DNA of 64,000 nucleotides from Burkholderia guangdongensis (lineage in GTDB: Bacteria; Pseudomonadota; Gammaproteobacteria; Burkholderiales; Burkholderiaceae): NCBI RefSeq assembly GCF_013403875.1, contig NZ_JACBNX010000017.1:186001-250000 (forward strand), written 5' to 3'. The position numbers and the translations under genes are program-made. Numbering within the stretch: the first letter of the stretch is position 1; each line of letters begins with the position of its first letter. Shown piece by piece: positions 1 through 8,595 of the stretch. The notes beneath the pieces are model-generated. The model was not told where the DNA came from. It saw only the letters and a list, made by a program, of their open reading frames with translations, and did not search any database.

Positions 1-1
1 G

Positions 2-562
2 TCCGGGTCCGGCAAGAGCACGCTGCTCAATCTCGTCGCCGGCATCGACCGGCCCGACCAGGGCGAGCTGCGCGTCGGCGGGCTCGACATTACGCGGCTC
101 GACGAGGCGTCGCTTGCCGACTGGCGCGCGGCGAACGTCGGTTTCATCTTCCAGTTCTACAATCTGATGCCGGTGCTCACCGCGTTCGAGAACGTCGAGT
201 TGCCGCTGATGCTCACGCGCCTGTCCCGCCGCGAGCGCCGCGAGCGCGTCGCGCTCGTGCTGGACATGGTGAATCTCGGCGACCGCACGAGCCATTACCC
301 GTCGGAGCTGTCCGGCGGCCAGCAGCAGCGGGTCGCGATCGCGCGCGCGCTGATCACCGACCCGGCGCTGATCGTCGCGGACGAGCCGACCGGCGACCTC
401 GACCGCGCGTCCGCGACCGACGTGCTCGCGCTGTTGCAGCGGCTGAACGCGGAGCTCGGCAAGACGATCGTGATGGTCACGCACGACGCGCACGCGGCCG
501 GCGCCGCGAAGGCGCTCGTGCATCTGGAAAAGGGGGAGCTGATCGATGGCCACCCGCATTGA
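2..562 (+). CDS. ABC transporter ATP-binding protein (5' end outside window)
   Basis: This is the ATPase subunit of a MacB/LolD-type ABC exporter that powers the two permeases encoded next to it. The first visible residues are the Walker A loop (SGSGKST), so roughly the first 40 residues lie outside the window. The Q-loop (FIFQFYNL), the signature LSGGQQQR, Walker B (IVADEPTGDLD) and the switch histidine (MVTHDAH) are all present and intact. A downstream ATG at 167 would cut off Walker A and is not the start. The first permease starts 21 bp downstream. The substrate cannot be inferred; relatives export lipoproteins, macrolides or peptides. Confidence 0.93.
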   Translation, partial: SGSGKSTLLNLVAGIDRPDQGELRVGGLDITRLDEASLADWRAANVGFIFQFYNLMPVLTAFENVELPLMLTRLSRRERRERVALVLDMVNLGDRTSHYPSELSGGQQQRVAIARALITDPALIVADEPTGDLDRASATDVLALLQRLNAELGKTIVMVTHDAHAAGAAKALVHLEKGELIDGHPH

Positions 563-583
563 CCGGCATCGCGGCCGCGCGCC

Positions 584-1738
584 ATGTACGCGCTGAAGCT
601 GATCGCGCGCAACGCGCTGCGGCACCGGCTGCGCACGCTGTTGACCATCGCGGGCCTGCTGATCGCGGTGCTCGCGTACGGGCTGCTGCACACGGTCGTC
701 GACGCGTGGTACGCGGGCGCCGCCGCCGCGTCGAACGCGCGGCTCGTCACGCGTAACGCGATCTCGCTCGTGTTTCCGCTGCCGGTCAGCTACGAAAACC
801 GCATCCGCGGCGTCGACGGCGTGACGAGCGTCGCGCGCTCGAACTGGTTCGGCGGCGTGTACCGCGACCCGAAGAACTTCTTCGCGATGTTCGCGGTGTC
901 GGACAACTATCTGGACCTGTACCCCGAGTTCATCCTGCCGCAGCAGCAGCGTGCCGACTATCGGCGCGATCGCCAGGGCTGCCTCGTCGGCCGGCAGCTC
1001 GCGGACCAGTTCGGCTTCAAGGTCGGCGACGTGATTCCGATCAAGGGCACGATCTATCCGGGCACGTGGAAGTTCGTCGTGCGCGGGATTCTCGACGGCC
1101 GCGACGACACGACGATCACGCGCCAGCTGATCTTCCACTGGGACTACCTGAACGAGACGGTGCGCAAGACGACGCCGCGTCAGGCGGACCAGGTCGGCGT
1201 GTACGTGCTCGGCATCGCGAACCCCGACGATGCGGCCGCGATCTCGCGCAACGTCGACAACACGTTCAAAAACTCGCTCGCCGAAACGCTGACCGAGACC
1301 GAGCAGGCGTTCCAGCTCGGCTTCGTCGCGATGTCGAACCAGATCATCGCGGCGATCCGCATCGTGTCGTACGTGGTGATCGTGATCATCATGGCCGTGA
1401 TGGCGAACGCGATGGCGATGAGCGCGCGTGAGCGCACGGTCGAATACGCGACGCTGAAGGCGCTCGGCTTCGGCCCGGCATTCGTCGCGCTGCTCGTGTT
1501 CGGCGAGTCGCTCGCGATCGCGGCCGTCGGCGGCGGGCTCGGCATGCTTGCGATGCCGCCGGCCGCGAGCCTGTTCAAGCAGGCGACGGGCGGCGTGTTC
1601 CCGGTCTTCAACGTGTCCGCGCAGACGCTCGCGCTGCAGGCCGCGTGCTCGCTCGCGATCGGCCTCGCGGCCGCGATCGTGCCCGCGTGGCAGGCCGCCC
1701 ACGTGCGCGTGGTCGAAGGCCTGCGGGCGATCGGCTAG
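584..1738 (+). CDS. FtsX/MacB-like ABC transporter permease 1
   Basis: Inner-membrane permease of the exporter, 384 aa. It has one N-terminal membrane helix (about residues 15-38), a large periplasmic MacB-PCD-like domain (about 40-250) and three C-terminal helices (about 260-370), which is the FtsX layout. The C-terminal part contains the usual segment ending ERTVEYATLKALGF that precedes the last helices. No strong Shine-Dalgarno sequence precedes the ATG, so translation may be coupled to the ATPase gene. The next permease gene follows after 8 bp. A paired set of two non-identical permeases suggests a heterodimeric transporter. Confidence 0.9.
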   Translation: MYALKLIARNALRHRLRTLLTIAGLLIAVLAYGLLHTVVDAWYAGAAAASNARLVTRNAISLVFPLPVSYENRIRGVDGVTSVARSNWFGGVYRDPKNFFAMFAVSDNYLDLYPEFILPQQQRADYRRDRQGCLVGRQLADQFGFKVGDVIPIKGTIYPGTWKFVVRGILDGRDDTTITRQLIFHWDYLNETVRKTTPRQADQVGVYVLGIANPDDAAAISRNVDNTFKNSLAETLTETEQAFQLGFVAMSNQIIAAIRIVSYVVIVIIMAVMANAMAMSARERTVEYATLKALGFGPAFVALLVFGESLAIAAVGGGLGMLAMPPAASLFKQATGGVFPVFNVSAQTLALQAACSLAIGLAAAIVPAWQAAHVRVVEGLRAIG

Positions 1739-1746
1739 GGGCGGCC

Positions 1747-2913
1747 GTGGCGATCCCGCTCAGCTACGTCGCGCGCAACCTGTGGGCCCGGCGCCTCACG
1801 ACCGTGCTCACCGCGGCCGGCCTCGCGCTCGTCGTGTTCGTGTTCTCGACCGTGCTGATGCTCGACGCCGGCCTCACGAAGACGCTCGTGTCGACCGGCG
1901 AGCCGGAGAACGTCGTCGTGATCCGCAAGGGTGCGGAAACCGAGATCCAGAGCGCGATCGACCACGATCAGGCGAACGTGATCGAGATGCATCCGTCGGT
2001 CGCGATGAGCGCCGACGGCCGGCCGCTCGCGTCGAAGGAGGCGGTCGTGCTGATCTCGCTCGTGAAGCACGGCTCGGACAAGCCGTCGAACGTCGTGATC
2101 CGCGGCGTGTCGCAGACGGGGCTCGGCCTGCGTCCGCAAGTGCGGCTGACGGCCGGGCGCATGTTCCGCGCCGGTTCGTCCGACATCATCGTCGGCAGCG
2201 CGATCGCGAAGGGCTTCGACGGCACGCAGATCGGCGAGCGCCTGCATTTCGCGCAGCGCGACTGGACGGTCGTCGGCCACTTCGACGCCGGCGGCAGCGG
2301 CTTCGATTCCGAGATCTGGGGGGACGTCGACCAGCTGATGCAGTCGTTCCGGCGCACCAGCTATTCGTCGATGGTGGTGCGCATTCCCGATGCGGCCGGC
2401 TTCGCGCGCTTCAAGGCCGACATCGACGTCGACCCGCGGCTCGCGGACGAGGCGAAGCGCGAGCAGGCGTTCTACGGCGACCAGTCGAAGGCGTTGTCGA
2501 CGTTCATCAACATCCTCGGCCTCACGCTGTCGACGATCTTCTCGATCGCCGCGATGATCGGCGCGATGATCACGATGTACGCGTCGGTCGCGAATCGCGT
2601 CGCCGAGATCGGCACGCTGCGCGCGCTCGGCTTCACGCGCCGCAACGTGCTCGCGGCGTTTCTGCTCGAGGCGCTGCTGCTCGGCCTGGTCGGCGGCGTC
2701 GCCGGGCTGGGCTGCGCGACGCTGATGCAGCTCGCGTCGTTCTCGACCACGAACTTCCAGACCTTCTCGGACCTGTCGTTCCGCTTCATCCTGACCCCGG
2801 CGATCGTCGCGAAGACGCTCGGGTTCTCGCTCGCGATGGGGCTGATCGGCGGATGGCTGCCGGCGATGCGCGCCGCGCGGATGAGTATCGTCGATGCCCT
2901 TAGGGCACGCTAA
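1747..2913 (+). CDS. FtsX/MacB-like ABC transporter permease 2
   Basis: Second permease of the exporter, 388 aa from the GTG start chosen here. This GTG lies 8 bp after the first permease, and the protein then opens with AIPLSYVARNLWARRL, the normal beginning of such permeases. A longer reading from 1645 would overlap the first permease. It has an N-terminal helix, a periplasmic domain, and three C-terminal helices after the segment RVAEIGTLRALGF, which parallels the one in permease 1. The reading frame ends inside an array of 11-bp direct repeats. It is expected to form the membrane channel together with permease 1. Confidence 0.9.
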   Translation: MAIPLSYVARNLWARRLTTVLTAAGLALVVFVFSTVLMLDAGLTKTLVSTGEPENVVVIRKGAETEIQSAIDHDQANVIEMHPSVAMSADGRPLASKEAVVLISLVKHGSDKPSNVVIRGVSQTGLGLRPQVRLTAGRMFRAGSSDIIVGSAIAKGFDGTQIGERLHFAQRDWTVVGHFDAGGSGFDSEIWGDVDQLMQSFRRTSYSSMVVRIPDAAGFARFKADIDVDPRLADEAKREQAFYGDQSKALSTFINILGLTLSTIFSIAAMIGAMITMYASVANRVAEIGTLRALGFTRRNVLAAFLLEALLLGLVGGVAGLGCATLMQLASFSTTNFQTFSDLSFRFILTPAIVAKTLGFSLAMGLIGGWLPAMRAARMSIVDALRAR

Positions 2914-2943
2914 GGGCACGATAAGGGCGCAACAAGGGCGCGC
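2900..2943 (+). repeat. Four degenerate 11-bp direct repeats over a stop codon
   Basis: Four consecutive 11-bp units are visible: ttagggcacgc, taagggcacga, taagggcgcaa and caagggcgcgc. They span the end of the second permease gene; its TAA stop is the first three bases of unit 2. The sequence then runs to the convergent isomerase gene. The 11-bp period shifts the reading frame with each unit. Confidence 0.85.
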
Positions 2944-2948
2944 TGACG

Positions 2949-3731
2949 TTACTGGATCTTGGCCTTCGCGCGCAGCCCTTCCTCGTACACCTGCAGCTTC
3001 TGCTGCAGCATCTGCTGCGCGAGCTGCCCCTTGACCTTGTCGAACGCCGGCGGCGGGACGGCGCGGCTGTCGTCGAAACGGATCACGTGCCAGCCGTATT
3101 GGGTCTGCACCGGCGTGTCGGTCATCTGGCCTTTCTGCAGCTTTTCGGCGGCGGCCGCGAACTCCGGCACGAACGACGACGGGTCGGCCCAGCCGAGATC
3201 GCCGCCGTTCTGCGCGGAGCCCGAATCCTTCGAATACTGCTTCGCGAGATCCTCGAACTTCGCGCCGGCCTTGATCTTCGCGATCAGGTCCTTCGCCTGC
3301 TGCTCGTCCGGGACGAGGATGTGGTGCAGGTGCACCTGGCTGCCCGGCGGCACGCTCTTCACGATCTCGTCGTATTTCGCCTTCACCTCGGCGTCGCTCG
3401 GCTGGTTCCGCTTCACGAAATCCTCGACCAGCGCGCGCAGCACGATCGTCTGGTCCGCGATCGCGATCTGCGCCTTCACGTCGGGCCGGTTCGCGATCCC
3501 GCGCTGAAGCGCGTCCTGCATCAGAATCTCGCGGCTGATCAGCTCTTCACGCACGCCTTTTTCCAGTGCCGGGCTGTCGGGCTGGCCTTGCTGGACCATC
3601 TGCGCGACCATCGCGTCGGCGCGGGATTTCGGGATCGCCGTGCCGTTGACGACGGCGATGTTCTGGGCAAAAGCCGGCGCCGCGACGAACGCGGCCGCCA
3701 CGGCCCACAGGCGGGGGGATTTCAAAGTCAT
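2949..3731 (-). CDS. Periplasmic parvulin-type peptidyl-prolyl isomerase
   Basis: Exported folding factor of the PpiC/SurA/PrsA class, 260 aa. An N-terminal signal peptide ends near AFAQ (about residue 22). A SurA-like N-terminal segment (about 25-125) precedes one parvulin domain (about 130-225) with the conserved stretches HHILV, DLGWADP and QYGWHVI. It likely catalyses prolyl cis-trans isomerisation in the periplasm for outer-membrane or secreted proteins. It is the last gene of a minus-strand group bolA-yciB-msrB-selO. The single parvulin domain distinguishes it from SurA proper, which has two. Confidence 0.93.
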   Translation of the reverse strand: MTLKSPRLWAVAAAFVAAPAFAQNIAVVNGTAIPKSRADAMVAQMVQQGQPDSPALEKGVREELISREILMQDALQRGIANRPDVKAQIAIADQTIVLRALVEDFVKRNQPSDAEVKAKYDEIVKSVPPGSQVHLHHILVPDEQQAKDLIAKIKAGAKFEDLAKQYSKDSGSAQNGGDLGWADPSSFVPEFAAAAEKLQKGQMTDTPVQTQYGWHVIRFDDSRAVPPPAFDKVKGQLAQQMLQQKLQVYEEGLRAKAKIQ

Positions 3732-3740
3732 CGGGAATTC

Positions 3741-4055
3741 CTAATGAGGCTTGATGGTCGATTCGTTGAATTCTTCGGGCGTGAGTGCGACGATCGCGAG
3801 CGCGTGAATGCCGCGCCGCATCGCATCGGCGAGCGCATCATACACCAGCCGGTGCCGTGCGACGCGCGACTTGCCCGCGAACGCGGCCGACACGATCGTG
3901 ACCGTGTAATGGCCGCCGGCGGCAGCACCCGCATGGCCCGCGTGCTGCGCGCTGTCGTCCTGCACCGCGAGCGACACCGGCGCGAGCGCGGCCGCGAGTT
4001 GCGCCTCGATCAGCGCGATCCGTTCGGCGGCCGAGGCCTGCAGAAAATCGGTCAT
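3741..4055 (-). CDS. bolA: BolA family protein
   Basis: Small BolA-type protein of 104 aa. BolA proteins partner monothiol glutaredoxins in iron-sulfur handling and influence cell shape and stress responses. The conserved core is visible: a loop with HYTVTIVS, then KSRVARHRLVYDAL with the invariant histidine, and IHALAIVALTPEEF at the end. Two in-frame ATGs exist, at 4061 and 4055. The second gives the better spacing (9 nt) from the AAGGA motif, so it is used. The gene begins right after, or overlaps by 4 bp, the stop of yciB, which indicates co-transcription. A Gly/Ala/His-rich insertion (about residues 36-50) is longer than in typical BolA. Confidence 0.93.
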   Translation of the reverse strand: MTDFLQASAAERIALIEAQLAAALAPVSLAVQDDSAQHAGHAGAAAGGHYTVTIVSAAFAGKSRVARHRLVYDALADAMRRGIHALAIVALTPEEFNESTIKPH

Positions 4056-4057
4056 CG

Positions 4058-4588
4058 TCATTCGTCCTTCAGGTATTTCGCGAGCCACAGGCTCTGCAGG
4101 ATGATGAACACGATCATCGCGCCGGTCGTGCCGAACATCTTGAAGTTCACCCATTGCGACTCGGTGAAGTTCTGCATCACGTACAGGTTGACCGCGCCGA
4201 GCGCCGCGAAGAACAGCGCCCACGCGAGATTCAGCTTGTCCCAGACCGGATCCGGCAGCGTCAGCTGCTTGCCCATCATCTTCTCGATCAGGTTGTTGCG
4301 GAACGCGTAGCGCGCGCCGAGCAGGCCGACCGCGAACAGCCAGTAGAGCACGGTCAGCTTCCACTGGATGAACTTCTGGTCATGCAGCACGAGCGTCGCG
4401 CCGCCGAACACGACGATCAGCCCGAGGCTGACCCACTGCAGCGTGTCGACTTTCCGGTGACGGAACGCGACCCATGCGACCTGCACGAGCGTCGCGGCGA
4501 TCGCGACCCCGGTCGCGATGAAGATGTTCGACACCTTGAACGCGACGAAAAACAAAATGATCGGAAACAGATCGAACAGAAATTTCAT
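4058..4588 (-). CDS. yciB: Inner-membrane septation protein YciB
   Basis: Intracellular septation protein A (YciB/IspZ), 176 aa, an integral inner-membrane protein linked to cell division and envelope synthesis. Five hydrophobic segments are visible. Family-typical stretches are MKFLFDLFPIILFF at the N-terminus and FRNNLIEKMMGKQ and PVWDKLNLAW in the middle. The start at MKFLFDLF matches the family; an upstream in-frame ATG at 4630 would add 14 atypical residues. It is followed directly by bolA, the usual yciB-bolA-ppiC order of betaproteobacteria. Confidence 0.96.
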   Translation of the reverse strand: MKFLFDLFPIILFFVAFKVSNIFIATGVAIAATLVQVAWVAFRHRKVDTLQWVSLGLIVVFGGATLVLHDQKFIQWKLTVLYWLFAVGLLGARYAFRNNLIEKMMGKQLTLPDPVWDKLNLAWALFFAALGAVNLYVMQNFTESQWVNFKMFGTTGAMIVFIILQSLWLAKYLKDE

Positions 4589-4676
4589 GGGGAATCGCTG
4601 CTGCGTGAAGGGCCGCGCGGGGCCCCTCACTGTTATAGGGTCCCGACGGCGCGCGCGGTTGTCTGCTGATGCCGGC

Positions 4677-5108
4677 TCATTCGTCGCCGGGCCGGGATTC
4701 GAAGTTTAACGCAGCCGAGTTGATGCAGTACCGCAAGCCGGTTTTGTCGCGCGGGCCGTCCTCGAACACGTGGCCGAGGTGCGCGCCGCAGTGGTTGCAG
4801 CGGACCTCGACGCGCACCATCCCGTGCGTGCGGTCCATCTTCTCGTCGATCACCTCGCCGTTGATCGGCTTGAAGTAGCTGGGCCAGCCGCAGCCCGAGT
4901 GGAATTTCGCGCCGGATTCGAACAGCGCGGTGCCGCAGACCACGCACGTGTAGATGCCGGCGTCTTCCGTATCCGTGTATTCGCCGGTGAACGCGCGCTC
5001 GGTCGCCGCGTGCTGGGTCACTTCATACTGCATCGGCGTGAGCCGGCGACGCAGTTCCGCGTCGTCCTTCCGGTACGGATAGGGCTTGTCTTGCTTGTCT
5101 GCTGACAT
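4677..5108 (-). CDS. msrB: Peptide-methionine (R)-S-oxide reductase
   Basis: MsrB, 143 aa, reduces methionine-R-sulfoxide in proteins. It keeps both zinc-binding CxxC pairs (CVVCG and CNHCG), the GCGWPS motif, and the catalytic cysteine in GLRYCINSAAL near the C-terminus. The ATG at 5108 has a GGAG ribosome-binding site just upstream, so the nine-residue longer form from 5135 is not preferred. It lies immediately downstream of selO in the same orientation with a gap of about 34 bp, suggesting a redox-repair unit. Confidence 0.97.
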   Translation of the reverse strand: MSADKQDKPYPYRKDDAELRRRLTPMQYEVTQHAATERAFTGEYTDTEDAGIYTCVVCGTALFESGAKFHSGCGWPSYFKPINGEVIDEKMDRTHGMVRVEVRCNHCGAHLGHVFEDGPRDKTGLRYCINSAALNFESRPGDE

Positions 5109-5142
5109 GGGGTCATCTCCTGGGGACATCGGCACGTTCGCG

Positions 5143-6708
5143 TCAGGACGAGCAGCTCACTTCGAGCGAGCCCGCCCAGTCCGGCGGCAGCGCCGCGTAC
5201 GCGTCGTACTCGGTTTGTTCGTCGAACGGCCGGCGCAGCACCTGCGCGAGCCGCTCGACTTCCGAAAAATCCTTCTCCTTCGCGCGCCGGATCGCCACCT
5301 CCGCGAGGTGGTTGCGCAGCACGTACTTCGGATTCACGCGATTCATCGCGGCCGCGCGCGCGGCGTCGTCGCGCGTTTCTTCCGACAGGCGCGCGCGGTA
5401 CTGGTTCGCCCAGCGGTCGAACGCGTCGCGGTCGATGAACAGGTCGCGCACCGTCGTGTCGCCGCGCGCGTCGTGCTTCGACACGCGCGACAGATGGCGG
5501 AACGTCAGCGTGAAGTCCGCATGGCTCGCGTGCATGACCTCGAGCAGCTGGTTCGCGAGCGCCGCGTCGCCGTCGCGCTCCAGCGCGAGGCCGAGCTTCG
5601 CGCGCATCGCGCGCTCGAACGCCGGGCCGAAGCGCTCGGGAAACTTCGCGAGCACCGCCTGCACGTCCTCGACCGCGCGCTCGGCGCGCGCATCGTCGTC
5701 GGCGATGCCGTGGTTCAGCCCGATCAGCGGCAGCAGCGCCTGCGCGAGGCAGTAGCAGTTCCAGTGCGCGATGCGCGGCTGCATCCGGTAGGCGTAGCGG
5801 CCCTGCTGGTCCGAATGGTTGCAGACGTGGCCCGCGTCGAACCCGTCGACGAAGCCGAACGGGCCGTAGTCGATCGTCAGGCCGAGGATCGACATGTTGT
5901 CGGTGTTCATCACGCCGTGGCAGAAGCCGACCGCCTGCCATTGCGCGACGAGGTCCGCGGTGCGCAGCGTCGCGGTTTCCAGCAGCGCGAGATACGGATC
6001 GCCGGCGTCGCGGCACGCGGGGTAGAAGCGGTCGATCACGTGGTCGGCGAGCGCGCGCAGCAGGTCCGGGCGGTCGCTCGCGAAGAAGTGCTCGAAGTGG
6101 CCGAAGCGCACGAAGCTCTCGGCCACGCGCGTGACGACAGCCGACGTCTCGATCTCCTCGCGGATCACCGGCGCGTCGGAGCCGATCACGGTCAGCGCGC
6201 GCGTCGTCGGAATGCCGAGATGATGCATCGCCTCCGAGCACAGGAATTCGCGGATCGACGAGCGCAGCACTGCGCGGCCGTCGCCCATCCGCGAGTAGGG
6301 CGTGCGGCCGCTGCCCTTGAGCTGCAGCTCGAAGCGGCGGCCGTCGTGCGCGAGCTCGCCGACGTTGAGCGCGCGGCCGTCGCCGAGCTGGCCGGCCCAC
6401 ACGCCGAACTGATGGCCGGAATACACCGACGCGTACGGCATCGCGTGCGACGGCCAGTCGCGCGTGCGGTTGCCGCTGAACAGCTCCGCGAAGCCCGGAT
6501 CGGCCGCGATCGACGGCGCCAGGCCGAGCATCCGCGCGACTTCGTCGGAGAAACCGACGACGTATGGCGCGGGCAGCGGGGCGGCCGGCAGGCGGGTGAA
6601 GAACGCGTCGCCGAGCCGCGCGAACGCGCCGTCGACGGGCGTGCCGAGCGTGGCGGCGAGATCGGGGAGGGAATCGGCCGGAACGGCTTCGCTGCGGGAA
6701 AACGACAT
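5143..6708 (-). CDS. selO: Protein adenylyltransferase SelO (YdiU)
   Basis: SelO/YdiU family pseudokinase, 521 aa, full length. Family members transfer AMP from ATP to Ser/Thr/Tyr residues of target proteins, including redox proteins. Conserved stretches seen are HQFGVWAGQLGDGRA, ELQLKGSGRTPYSRMGDGRA (with the nucleotide-binding lysine), REFLCSEAM, and the active-site region GVMNTDNMSI followed by DYGPFGF. It ends CSS, without the selenocysteine found in eukaryotic forms. It is the first gene of the selO-msrB pair. The divergent acyl-CoA synthetase starts 144 bp away. Confidence 0.95.
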   Translation of the reverse strand: MSFSRSEAVPADSLPDLAATLGTPVDGAFARLGDAFFTRLPAAPLPAPYVVGFSDEVARMLGLAPSIAADPGFAELFSGNRTRDWPSHAMPYASVYSGHQFGVWAGQLGDGRALNVGELAHDGRRFELQLKGSGRTPYSRMGDGRAVLRSSIREFLCSEAMHHLGIPTTRALTVIGSDAPVIREEIETSAVVTRVAESFVRFGHFEHFFASDRPDLLRALADHVIDRFYPACRDAGDPYLALLETATLRTADLVAQWQAVGFCHGVMNTDNMSILGLTIDYGPFGFVDGFDAGHVCNHSDQQGRYAYRMQPRIAHWNCYCLAQALLPLIGLNHGIADDDARAERAVEDVQAVLAKFPERFGPAFERAMRAKLGLALERDGDAALANQLLEVMHASHADFTLTFRHLSRVSKHDARGDTTVRDLFIDRDAFDRWANQYRARLSEETRDDAARAAAMNRVNPKYVLRNHLAEVAIRRAKEKDFSEVERLAQVLRRPFDEQTEYDAYAALPPDWAGSLEVSCSS

Positions 6709-6852
6709 GTTGAGCGCCTGAAGTTAAGCCGATATTGTAAGGCGGCGCCGCGCGCACCGCAGCAGGTGCGGTCGGGACGGGGCCGTCCGGCCGCCCGGCC
6801 TCGCCAGCGGGCGCCCGCCGCTACCGATACGTCCTTCACGGAGAAAGAGACG

Positions 6853-8490
6853 ATGGGCAAGCCGTTGCTGGGCCAGATGATGGAGATGCCGCTTCTGGTG
6901 TCGTCGCTGATCGCGCATGCGGCGCGCTTCGCGGGCGACGTCGAGATCGTGTCGAAGCGGCTCGAGGGCGACGTCCATCGCTACACCTATCGCGACTGCG
7001 AGCGGCGCGCGAAGCAGCTCGCGCAGGCGCTCGGCCGGCTCGGCGTCGGCGACGGCGAGCGCGTCGGCACGCTCGCGTGGAACGGCTACCGGCATCTCGA
7101 GGCGTATTACGGGATCAGCGGGATGGGCGCCGTCTGCCACACGATCAACCCGCGCCTGTTTCCCGAGCAGATCGCGTACATCGTCAATCACGCGGACGAC
7201 CGCTACGTGCTGTTCGACATCAGCTTCGCGCCGCTCGTCGACGCGGTCGCGCCGCAATGCCCGAACGTGAAGGGCTGGATCGCGATGACGGACGCCGCGC
7301 ACCTGCCGTCCGGCGCGACGCCGTATCTCTGTTACGAAACGCTCGTCGATGCCGAGGACGGCGCATACGACTGGCCGCTTCTCGACGAACGGCACGCGTG
7401 CGCGCTCTGCTACACGTCGGGCACGACCGGTAACCCGAAGGGCGTGCTGTACTCGCATCGCTCGACCGTGTTGCACGCGTACGGCGAGGCGCTGCCGGAC
7501 GCGATGGACCTGTCGTCGACGGACGCGGTGCTGCCGGTCGTGCCGATGTTCCACGTGAACGCATGGGGGCTGCCGTACGCGGTGCCGCTGACGGGCGGCA
7601 AGCTCGTGCTGCCCGGCAAGGATCTCGACGGCAAGTCGCTGTACGAACTGATGGAGGCCGAGCGCGTGACGTTCTCGGCCGGCGTGCCGACGGTCTGGCT
7701 CGGGCTGCTCGCGCACGTGCGTGAGGCCGGGCTGCGCTTCTCGACGCTGAAACGCACGGTGATCGGCGGCTCCGCGTGCCCGCCGGCGATGCTGCGCACG
7801 TTCGAGGACGAATACGGCGTGCGCGTGATCCACGCGTGGGGGATGACCGAGCTGTCGCCGCTCGGCACGCTCGCGACGCTGAACGAGGCGCAGTCGCGGC
7901 GGCCGCTCGACGAGCGGCGGCGCCTGCTCGAGAAGCAGGGGCGCGCGATCTACGGGATCGACATGCGGATCGTCGGCGACGACGGCCGGCCGCTGCCGTG
8001 GGACGGCACCGCGTTCGGCGAGCTGCAGGTGCGCGGCCACTGGGTGGTCGAGCGCTACTTCAACGGCGACGCGTCGCCGCTCGCGGATGGCTGGTTCCCG
8101 ACCGGCGACGTCGCGACGATCGATCCGGACGGCTTCCTGCAGATCACCGACCGCAGCAAGGACGTGATCAAGTCCGGCGGCGAGTGGATCAGCTCGATCG
8201 ACGTCGAGAACGTCGCGGTCGCGCATCCGGCGGTCGCGGAGGCCGCGTGCATCGCGTGCGCGCATCCGAAGTGGACCGAGCGGCCGCTGCTCGTCGTCGT
8301 GAAGCGCGACGGCGCCGCGGTGACCCGCGACGAGCTGCTCGCGTTCTATCAGGGCAAGGTCGCGAAGTGGTGGATTCCGGACGACGTCGTGTTCGTCGAA
8401 TCGCTGCCGCACACGGCGACCGGCAAACTGCAGAAGCTGAAGCTGCGCGAGACGTTCCGCAACTTCGTGCTGCCGAACGTGGTCGAATAG
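6853..8490 (+). CDS. Fatty-acid acyl-CoA synthetase (AMP-forming)
   Basis: Member of the AMP-binding superfamily, 545 aa. It activates a fatty acid to acyl-CoA, the entry step of beta-oxidation. The P-loop YTSGTTGNPKG lies at about residues 187-197, WGMTE at about 330, TGDVA at about 418, and the C-terminal catalytic lysine region TGKLQKLKLRE near 525. The start MGKPLLGQMMEMPLL is typical of medium/long-chain synthetases of the AlkK type. The open frame extends far upstream, antisense to selO, but that part is not coding. The following beta-oxidation genes on the same strand support a fatty-acid role; exact chain length is unknown. Confidence 0.93.
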   Translation: MGKPLLGQMMEMPLLVSSLIAHAARFAGDVEIVSKRLEGDVHRYTYRDCERRAKQLAQALGRLGVGDGERVGTLAWNGYRHLEAYYGISGMGAVCHTINPRLFPEQIAYIVNHADDRYVLFDISFAPLVDAVAPQCPNVKGWIAMTDAAHLPSGATPYLCYETLVDAEDGAYDWPLLDERHACALCYTSGTTGNPKGVLYSHRSTVLHAYGEALPDAMDLSSTDAVLPVVPMFHVNAWGLPYAVPLTGGKLVLPGKDLDGKSLYELMEAERVTFSAGVPTVWLGLLAHVREAGLRFSTLKRTVIGGSACPPAMLRTFEDEYGVRVIHAWGMTELSPLGTLATLNEAQSRRPLDERRRLLEKQGRAIYGIDMRIVGDDGRPLPWDGTAFGELQVRGHWVVERYFNGDASPLADGWFPTGDVATIDPDGFLQITDRSKDVIKSGGEWISSIDVENVAVAHPAVAEAACIACAHPKWTERPLLVVVKRDGAAVTRDELLAFYQGKVAKWWIPDDVVFVESLPHTATGKLQKLKLRETFRNFVLPNVVE

Positions 8491-8520
8491 CCGTCACGCG
8501 TTCACCGCGCGATGTCCCCC

Positions 8521-8542
8521 CGATGCGGCCCCAATGCGGCCC
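8521..8542 (+). repeat. Two 11-bp direct repeats downstream of the synthetase
   Basis: Two adjacent 11-bp units, cgatgcggccc and caatgcggccc, are followed by a partial third (cgagggcc). They lie about 30 bp after the stop codon of the acyl-CoA synthetase and just upstream of the fad promoter. They show the same period as the arrays at 2900 and 22756. Confidence 0.6.
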
Positions 8543-8565
8543 CGAGGGCCGGCGCGCATTTTAAA

Positions 8566-8595
8566 TTGAACGACCGTTCTTTTTTGATGTATGCT
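8566..8595 (+). promoter_or_regulatory. Promoter with TetR-type operator for the hydratase/dehydrogenase gene
   Basis: A sigma70-like promoter, TTGAAC (8566-8571), 18-bp spacer, TATGCT (8590-8595), sits in an unusually AT-rich patch. Overlapping the -35 is the palindrome GAACG-AC-CGTTC (8568-8579) with perfect 5-bp arms. Such GAACGN2CGTTC dyads are typical operators for TetR-family regulators of fatty-acid degradation genes in proteobacteria. Occupancy would block the polymerase, so induction by acyl-CoA is inferred. The regulator gene is not in the window. Confidence 0.55.

Noticed and set aside
5086..6852. The plus-strand frame upstream of the acyl-CoA synthetase that would make a 1134-aa protein
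   Set aside because: The extra part is antisense to selO and lacks any domain. The synthetase family starts at MGKPLLGQ (6853).
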